NCBI GenBank assembly: GCA_023433965.1
Contig: JAEYTQ010000791.1
Coordinates: 1 to 10,872 of the forward strand
DNA length: 10,872 bases
DNA from: Pseudomonadota bacterium
GTDB lineage: Bacteria > Pseudomonadota > Alphaproteobacteria > Rhizobiales > Xanthobacteraceae
Direction: 5' to 3'
The first letter of the stretch is position 1. Each line of letters begins with the position of its first letter. Positions 7,037-10,872 of the stretch are shown piece after piece. The notes beneath the pieces are model-generated. The model saw only the letters and a program-made list of their open reading frames with translations, was not told the origin of the DNA and did no database searches. The position numbers and the translations under genes are program-made.

Positions 7037-8014
7037 ATGGACAAATCCGGTGAAAGATTGGACGGTTCTGGTCTTGGTAGCCAAGTGCGTCGAGGCGTCG
7101 CGGGCCCAGGTCCGACAGCGGCAATCGCTCCGAGTGGGGCTGTGCCCGTCGGAGCCGAGCTGATCGGAGCGCATTACGCCGCGCGGCGATGGACGCTAAC
7201 CTCGAAAGCGGCCCGTCCATTCATTCATCTGCTCTGTCTTCCCGGCGGGACCGCCGAGATCGGACAGGCCGGCAAGACCATGCGGACGGTCGGACCCGCG
7301 ATGATCTGGCTCCCGGCGGGATCCGCAGACTATCTGGAAGTGTCGGCAGGCACGACCGCGCAACTGCTGCAGTTGCGCGCCGGCACATGGCATCGCTATC
7401 TCCCGCCGTCAGCGGAGGCGGCCTATCTCGCACTCGAGGGCGCAAGCGGCATCCTGGCGTTGCGGGTCGAGGCCGATCTCGCGGCCACGATGGCGCGTTC
7501 CATCGCGGCGATCGCCGCGGAGATCGCCTCGCCCGCACGCAGTGGTGCGGCGTCGATCATGTCGGCGGAGCTGACGCTGTGCGTGCTGCGCTTCTGGCGC
7601 CTGTTCGCCGGCGACGGCAGCCGCAACGAGGAGAACAGCAGCACCGAGATCCTGAGCCGGTTCCGCAGGCTGCTCGAGGAGCGCTATCAACAGCACCTGC
7701 GCGTCAGCGAATACGCCAGGCTGCTCGGCACCACGCCGGATCGCCTGCACGCGCTGTGCAGCCGCGAGCTGAAGCGCTCGCCGAGCGAGCTGATCCAGCA
7801 GCGCCTCGTCAGGGAAGCGGCGGCGCGGCTGGAGGCTGGAACCATCGCCGTCAAGCAGATCGCATTCGCCCTGGGCTTCACCGACACCGCCTATTTCAGC
7901 CGTTTTTTCCGTAAGCACACCGGCGAGGCACCGGGCGTATGGCGGCGGCGCGTTGCGGCACGCGCGAGAGCGGGGCGATCGAGGCCGACGCTGAATTTTG
8001 CCGATTGGCCGTGA
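7037..8014 (+). CDS. AraC/XylS-family transcriptional regulator
   Basis: A 325-residue DNA-binding regulator. The N-terminal ~190 residues form a cupin-like sensor region (PFIHLLCLPGGTAEIG at 61-76, then WLPAGSADYLEVSAG), and the C-terminal ~100 residues carry the two AraC helix-turn-helices: VSEYARLLGTTPDRLHALCS (223-242) and KQIAFALGFTDTAYFSRFFR (273-292), with GFTDTAYFSRFF close to the family consensus. The ATG at 7037 is preferred as it leaves room for the divergent promoters, but no strong ribosome site precedes it. ATG 6983 would add 18 residues and has AGGG 11 bases upstream. A frame open to 6890 would overlap the livK ribosome site and is unlikely. Being divergent from the importer operon, it probably activates that operon in response to its substrate; AraC proteins also often control siderophore receptors, and iron genes flank here too. 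Confidence 0.88.
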   Translation: MDKSGERLDGSGLGSQVRRGVAGPGPTAAIAPSGAVPVGAELIGAHYAARRWTLTSKAARPFIHLLCLPGGTAEIGQAGKTMRTVGPAMIWLPAGSADYLEVSAGTTAQLLQLRAGTWHRYLPPSAEAAYLALEGASGILALRVEADLAATMARSIAAIAAEIASPARSGAASIMSAELTLCVLRFWRLFAGDGSRNEENSSTEILSRFRRLLEERYQQHLRVSEYARLLGTTPDRLHALCSRELKRSPSELIQQRLVREAAARLEAGTIAVKQIAFALGFTDTAYFSRFFRKHTGEAPGVWRRRVAARARAGRSRPTLNFADWP

Positions 8015-8022
8015 CGCACGCG

Positions 8023-8045
8023 GCCGCGGGGACGCCGACCGCGGC
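8023..8045 (+). terminator. Terminator-like hairpin after the AraC-family gene
   Basis: A perfect 7-bp inverted repeat, GCCGCGG (8023-8029) and CCGCGGC (8039-8045), with a 9-base loop, begins 8 bases after the AraC stop. No T-run follows, so Rho-independent action is uncertain. It would separate the regulator transcript from the PepSY gene. Confidence 0.4.
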
Positions 8046-8066
8046 ATGGACGCTTTGTCGCGCAGC

Positions 8067-8099
8067 TTCTTCGCCAGTCTCGACAAATTCTAATGTCGG
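8067..8099 (+). promoter_or_regulatory. AT-rich dyad with possible -10 box upstream of the PepSY gene
   Basis: CGACA (8081-8085) and TGTCG (8095-8099) flank the AT-only-but-one core AAATTCTAA-type segment at 8085-8094. TCTAAT (8089-8094) matches a -10 box at 5 of 6 bases; the upstream TTCTTC (8067-8072, 16-base spacing) is a poor -35. A dyad over a -10 box is a common repressor layout, and TTCTAA also occurs as a half-site in rhizobial iron control elements, but the full element is not present. If real, transcription would begin near 8101, giving a leader of about 128 bases. Confidence 0.3.
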
Positions 8100-8228
8100 G
8101 CCCCTCGCGCTGAAATGGTCCCTGCGTTAGGCCGAGGGCCATCGGCGAGCTGCACTGGCGGCGATGAGTCCAATCGAGAGCGGTCCGGCAAACGGGGGGC
8201 CGGGCCCAGCGGGAATGAGATCCGAGCG

Positions 8229-9521
8229 ATGAGAGCGACATTCGGCAAACTGCATCGCTGGGCGGGACTGCTGACGGCCGCCTTCCTCTTCTTCTCCGGC
8301 ATCACCGGCGCGATCATCTCCTGGGATCACGAGCTCGACGACGTCCTGAACAGCCATCTGTTCGACGTCTCAACCAAGGGCCCGGCGATACCCTCGATCG
8401 AGCTTGCCAAGTTGATCGAGCAGCGGGATCCGCGCGCGCGCGTCGTCTATCTCTTCATGACGCCGGAGGAGGGGCACTCGCTGTGGTTCTTCGTCATGCC
8501 GCGAATCGACCCCGCGACCGGCAAGCGTTACCCGCTCGACTACAATCAGGTCTTCCTCGATCCCAACACCGGTAGCGAGCTTGGCCGGCGATATTGGGGC
8601 GCGGTCTGGCCCGTCACGCGGGAAAATTTCGTCTCGTTTCTCTACAAGCTGCACTACACGATGCACATCCCGGAATTCTGGGGCAGCGACCGCTGGGGCA
8701 TGCGCGTGCTCGGCATCATCGCCATCATCTGGACCATCGACTGTTTCGTCGGGTTCTACCTGACGCTGCCCTCGCGCCGCCGCGCCAAGGCCGGGCGGGC
8801 GCCTGAAGTCGCACGCCAGCTCGAGCGCGGCTTCTGGGCACGCTGGGCCCCTGCGTGGGCCATCAAGACGTCGGGCAGCGCCTACCGGATCAATTTCGAC
8901 ATCCACCGCGCCTTCAGCCTCTGGACCTGGGGCGTGCTGTTCATTATCGCCTTCACGGCGTTCTCGCTGAATCTCTATTTCGAGGTGTTCTCGCCGCTGA
9001 TGAAGATGGTGTCGAACTACACGCCGACACCCTATGAGCAGCGGCCCTATCGCGATCTCGACAATCCGATCGAGCCCAAGATGACCTTCGCCGACATCGC
9101 TGCGCGCGCCGCCGCCGACGGCAAGGCGCGCGGGTGGACGATCCCGGTCGGAGCAATCAGTTACGGCCCGGCCCATGGCGTCTATGCCGCCGCCTTCTTT
9201 CACCCGGGCGATGACCATGGTGCCGGCGGCGTCGGGCCGGCGCAGCTCTACTACGACAGCGAGGATGGTCGCCCCATCGGCGAGCGGCTGCCCTGGGTCG
9301 GCACCGCCGCCGACATCTTCGTCCAGGCGCAGTTCCCGCTGCATTCGGGCCGCATCGTCGGGCTGCCCGGCCGCATCCTGATCTCGGTCATGGGGCTCGT
9401 GGTGGCCGCGCTCTCGGTGACCGGCGTCGTGATCTGGTGGCGCAAGCGCCGCGCCCGCCTGCGTGTGCGCGAGACCGCGGCGCTGCGGCTGGGTCGGCAG
9501 CAGCTCACGCCGGCAGAGTAG
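8229..9521 (+). CDS. PepSY_TM membrane protein, probable siderophore/ferric reductase-like (FoxB/PiuB class)
   Basis: An inner-membrane protein of 430 residues with the PepSY-associated TM layout: helices at about 13-32, 159-180, 229-254 and 382-404, with a large periplasmic region between TM1 and TM2 and another between TM3 and TM4. Conserved histidines stand at helix ends: His9 (KLHRWAG), His142 and His146 (KLHYTMH), His226 (DIHRAFS) and His372 (PLHSGRIVGLPGR), which are candidate haem ligands. Family members such as FoxB are haem-containing reductases that release iron from siderophores, and PiuB-like proteins are iron-regulated. The ATG at 8229 is chosen because the protein then begins with the family motif before TM1; GAGA lies 8 bases upstream. 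An in-frame ATG at 8115 would add 38 Gly/Arg/Ser-rich residues of no family type. A TonB receptor and ApbE nearby support a role in iron uptake; the substrate is inferred. Confidence 0.9.
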   Translation: MRATFGKLHRWAGLLTAAFLFFSGITGAIISWDHELDDVLNSHLFDVSTKGPAIPSIELAKLIEQRDPRARVVYLFMTPEEGHSLWFFVMPRIDPATGKRYPLDYNQVFLDPNTGSELGRRYWGAVWPVTRENFVSFLYKLHYTMHIPEFWGSDRWGMRVLGIIAIIWTIDCFVGFYLTLPSRRRAKAGRAPEVARQLERGFWARWAPAWAIKTSGSAYRINFDIHRAFSLWTWGVLFIIAFTAFSLNLYFEVFSPLMKMVSNYTPTPYEQRPYRDLDNPIEPKMTFADIAARAAADGKARGWTIPVGAISYGPAHGVYAAAFFHPGDDHGAGGVGPAQLYYDSEDGRPIGERLPWVGTAADIFVQAQFPLHSGRIVGLPGRILISVMGLVVAALSVTGVVIWWRKRRARLRVRETAALRLGRQQLTPAE

Positions 9522-9565
9522 GGCGGTCGTCGCGGATGAACCTCCAGGCCTGAGGCGGCCACAAA

Positions 9566-9582
9566 GACTGGTGATCCCAGTC
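9566..9582 (+). other. Small hairpin just upstream of the unknown exported-protein gene
   Basis: GACTGG (9566-9571) and CCAGTC (9577-9582) form a perfect 6-bp stem with a 5-base loop in the 77-base gap after the PepSY gene. It ends 5 bases before the GGAAG ribosome site (9588-9592). It may moderate transcription or translation of the next gene; no T-run follows. Confidence 0.3.
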
Positions 9583-9598
9583 CGTCCGGAAGTCCGTC

Positions 9599-10426
9599 AT
9601 GAGATCGTTTGCCTTGCTCTGCCTGCTCGTCCTGGCGATGCCCGTTCATGCAGCCACGCCCGAGCAGTCCTATCTCGACCTCCGGGACCGCCACATTGCG
9701 AAGTTCTCGAAAGCCCAGGAGAGCGACGAGATCTACAAGCAGCATGACGCCGCCCTGACGGAGCTGGCAGCTGCGTTGCGTGGTCTGGTCGGACCGGTCG
9801 CGATCAAGGGGCTGCCGGCCGAGGGCCGGTCGAACGTCGACACGCTGTTTAGGGGCGACGTCGGCTTCGGCCATCTCGACGGGCTCAGCTTCGCCTCGGA
9901 AGGCTACAAGACCCAGGCCGTGGTGACGACGACATCGCTGCTCGAGCACTGGCTGAAAGAGCATCGCGACGACGGCATGCCGCAGGAAATCGGCGCCGCC
10001 ATCAAGTCGGACCGTTTCTACTACAATGCGATCCAGGATGCCGCCTTCGCCATCTACGCGGAATTGCCGATCACCAAGCCCGCCACGGTCAGCGCCGCGG
10101 CGGCCGTGCTCGGCGTGCGCGGCAATGGCGGCCTCAAGGCGCCACCGCATGAAATCGATGTCGTCGCGATCCAGGGCGACAAGGTCTATTTCATCGCAAC
10201 ATCGGACGCGGTGAAGACCGCCGAAATTCCGGCGTGCGAACGGGTCTGGACGCAAATGATGGCGAAGCCCGTCGACAAGAATAACCCGCGCGGCGACATG
10301 GCTCGCGAAGACGAAGCCATGAACGCCTACACAAAATGCTTTGCCAAGAATGCGCCAAGCCAGAGCTGGTACGCGGCGGCTGTCAAGAAAGCGCAGAGTC
10401 AACTCGAACTGCTGCCGCTGCGTTAG
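9599..10426 (+). CDS. Exported protein of unknown function, between PepSY reductase-like and ApbE genes
   Basis: I do not recognise a family for this 275-residue protein. It has a clear Sec signal (MRSFALLCLLVLAMPVHA, cleavage near residue 18), so the mature part should be periplasmic. The first mature ~45 residues look helical and charged; a middle part (100-160) reads as alpha-helical; a segment near 185-205 (HEIDVVAIQGDKVYFIATSD) looks like a beta hairpin. Only two cysteines remain after cleavage, Cys213 and Cys247, which could form a disulphide. There is no CXXCH haem motif, no second hydrophobic segment, and no evident ApbE flavinylation motif. GGAAG lies 6 bases before the ATG. It follows the PepSY gene by 77 bases on the same strand, so is probably co-transcribed, and converges on apbE. 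A helper role in iron-siderophore handling or electron transfer is a context-only guess. Confidence 0.87.
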   Translation: MRSFALLCLLVLAMPVHAATPEQSYLDLRDRHIAKFSKAQESDEIYKQHDAALTELAAALRGLVGPVAIKGLPAEGRSNVDTLFRGDVGFGHLDGLSFASEGYKTQAVVTTTSLLEHWLKEHRDDGMPQEIGAAIKSDRFYYNAIQDAAFAIYAELPITKPATVSAAAAVLGVRGNGGLKAPPHEIDVVAIQGDKVYFIATSDAVKTAEIPACERVWTQMMAKPVDKNNPRGDMAREDEAMNAYTKCFAKNAPSQSWYAAAVKKAQSQLELLPLR

Positions 10427-10447
10427 TCCGAGTGCGGGGCCGGACTA
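10424..10447. terminator. Bidirectional hairpin containing both convergent stop codons
   Basis: TAGTCCG (10424-10430) and CGGACTA (10441-10447) form a perfect 7-bp stem with a 10-base loop. The stop of the unknown exported-protein gene (TAG, 10424-10426) and that of apbE (TAG on the minus strand, 10445-10447) are the outer bases of the two arms. The genes are only 18 bases apart, so this is probably a shared terminator, though without a T-run. Confidence 0.5.
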
Positions 10448-10872
10448 TGCGACGAGCTCGACCGACTCGCCGGCCGCATCGATCAGATGCACGCGGTCGA
10501 TGTTGACACGCGGCAACAACGATCGAATCTCGCCCGCACTCATCACGCTGAACGCCGTCGACATCGCATCCGCGGCGGTCGCGCTGCGGGACACGGTCGT
10601 CACGCTGCGATAGCGGTGCGCGCAGCCGCCCGACCGCGGATCGAACAGATGGTTGAAGCGTGCCTTGGGATCGAACTGGCAGCCATAGCCGCCGGAGGTG
10701 GACACGGCGCGGTCGACGATCGGCAGCACTGTCCTGGTCCGGCCTATGATGTCGGGATCGGCAATGCCGACACCCCAAGGCTTGCCGTCCGGACGCGCGC
10801 CGATCGCGCGGGCTTCGCCCATGTCGACCAAGCTGTGAGAAACGCCGTTGGCGCGCAGCAGGTCGACCACCT
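10445..10872 (-). CDS. apbE: FAD:protein FMN transferase (ApbE), C-terminal part (5' end cut by window)
   Basis: This is the last ~142 codons of an ApbE-family enzyme, which transfers FMN from FAD onto a Ser/Thr of periplasmic or membrane-facing target proteins, with Mg2+. The frame stays open to the window edge; the GTG at 10870 is internal, since full-length ApbE is about 300-350 residues. Family landmarks in order are VDMGEARAIG with PDGKPWGVGIADP (ApbE consensus: GG/GE..RA.G...G.PW.VGI..P), VSTSGGYG, RFNHLFDPRSGG (the H..DP.TG motif) and SATAADAMSTAFSVM, whose Asp and Thr match the metal-binding ADA.ST residues. It converges on the unknown exported-protein gene. Nearby PepSY and TonB receptor genes suggest that its target belongs to an iron-reducing electron chain; no target motif was found among proteins of this window. 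Confidence 0.93.
   Translation of the reverse strand, partial: VVDLLRANGVSHSLVDMGEARAIGARPDGKPWGVGIADPDIIGRTRTVLPIVDRAVSTSGGYGCQFDPKARFNHLFDPRSGGCAHRYRSVTTVSRSATAADAMSTAFSVMSAGEIRSLLPRVNIDRVHLIDAAGESVELVA

Noticed and set aside
8081..8099. Full rhizobial iron control element (ICE) upstream of the PepSY gene
   Set aside because: Only a TTCTAA half-site is present; the mirrored TTAGAA half is missing, so it is reported only as a dyad with a possible -10 box.
8115..8228. Upstream in-frame ATG for the PepSY protein at 8115
   Set aside because: It adds a Gly/Arg/Ser-rich stretch before the motif with which family members normally begin.
8295..8321. SGITGAIIS in TM1 of the PepSY protein as an ApbE flavinylation site
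   Set aside because: It only loosely resembles the target motif, lacks the acidic residue before it, and is inside a membrane helix.
8370..9344. Minus-strand open frame of 324 codons opposite the PepSY gene
   Set aside because: Antisense shadow of a protein with clear TM helices and conserved motifs; no ribosome site or recognisable domain.
9251..10402. Long minus-strand open frame (383 codons) opposite the PepSY end and the unknown exported-protein gene
   Set aside because: High-GC antisense shadow: composition is Arg/Asp/Gly-rich with no family features, and it overlaps two well-supported genes.
10868..10870. GTG as the start of ApbE
   Set aside because: The frame continues to the window edge and the fragment lacks the N-terminal half of the family, so the gene simply runs off the window.

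Overview
The window is high-GC and densely coded, with short intergenic gaps. Protein resemblances (a FhuA-type TonB receptor, a rhizobial-style LivKHMGF importer, an ApbE of the alphaproteobacterial type) point to an alphaproteobacterium, probably Bradyrhizobium, Rhodopseudomonas or a relative. This is judged from protein style only; no 16S or other marker gene is present.

Layout. (A) 1-794, plus strand: the C-terminal beta-barrel of a TonB-dependent ferric-siderophore receptor, cut by the window start. (B) 849-6886, minus strand: a five-gene operon transcribed leftward in the order substrate-binding protein (livK-like), permease (livH-like), a permease-ATPase fusion (livM-livG), second ATPase (livF-like), and an aromatic-type aldehyde dehydrogenase. 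(C) about 7037-8014, plus strand: an AraC-family regulator divergent from the operon across a ~150-bp control region. (D) 8229-10426, plus strand: a four-helix PepSY_TM membrane protein resembling siderophore reductases, then an exported protein of unknown function. (E) 10445-10872, minus strand: the C-terminal part of ApbE, FAD:protein FMN transferase, convergent with the unknown gene and cut by the window end.

Two themes appear. Block B-C looks like a regulated uptake-and-oxidation unit: an ABC importer of the branched-chain amino acid/aromatic acid family brings in a small organic acid or aromatic compound, and the aldehyde dehydrogenase (closest in style to vanillin/salicylaldehyde dehydrogenases) oxidises an aldehyde in its breakdown, probably under AraC control. 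Blocks A and D-E look like iron acquisition: outer-membrane siderophore import, inner-membrane reduction of the ferric siderophore, and an ApbE that could attach FMN to an electron carrier. The catabolic operon sits between the two halves of the iron set.

No gene-free stretch exceeds 300 bases. The largest gap (8015-8228) holds a hairpin after the AraC gene, an AT-rich dyad with a possible -10 box, and the start region of the PepSY gene. Both convergent gene pairs are separated by perfect inverted repeats that look like bidirectional terminators. No tRNA, rRNA, CRISPR array, insertion sequence or attachment site was seen. The most novel item is the unknown exported protein at 9599-10426, placed between a probable siderophore reductase and ApbE.
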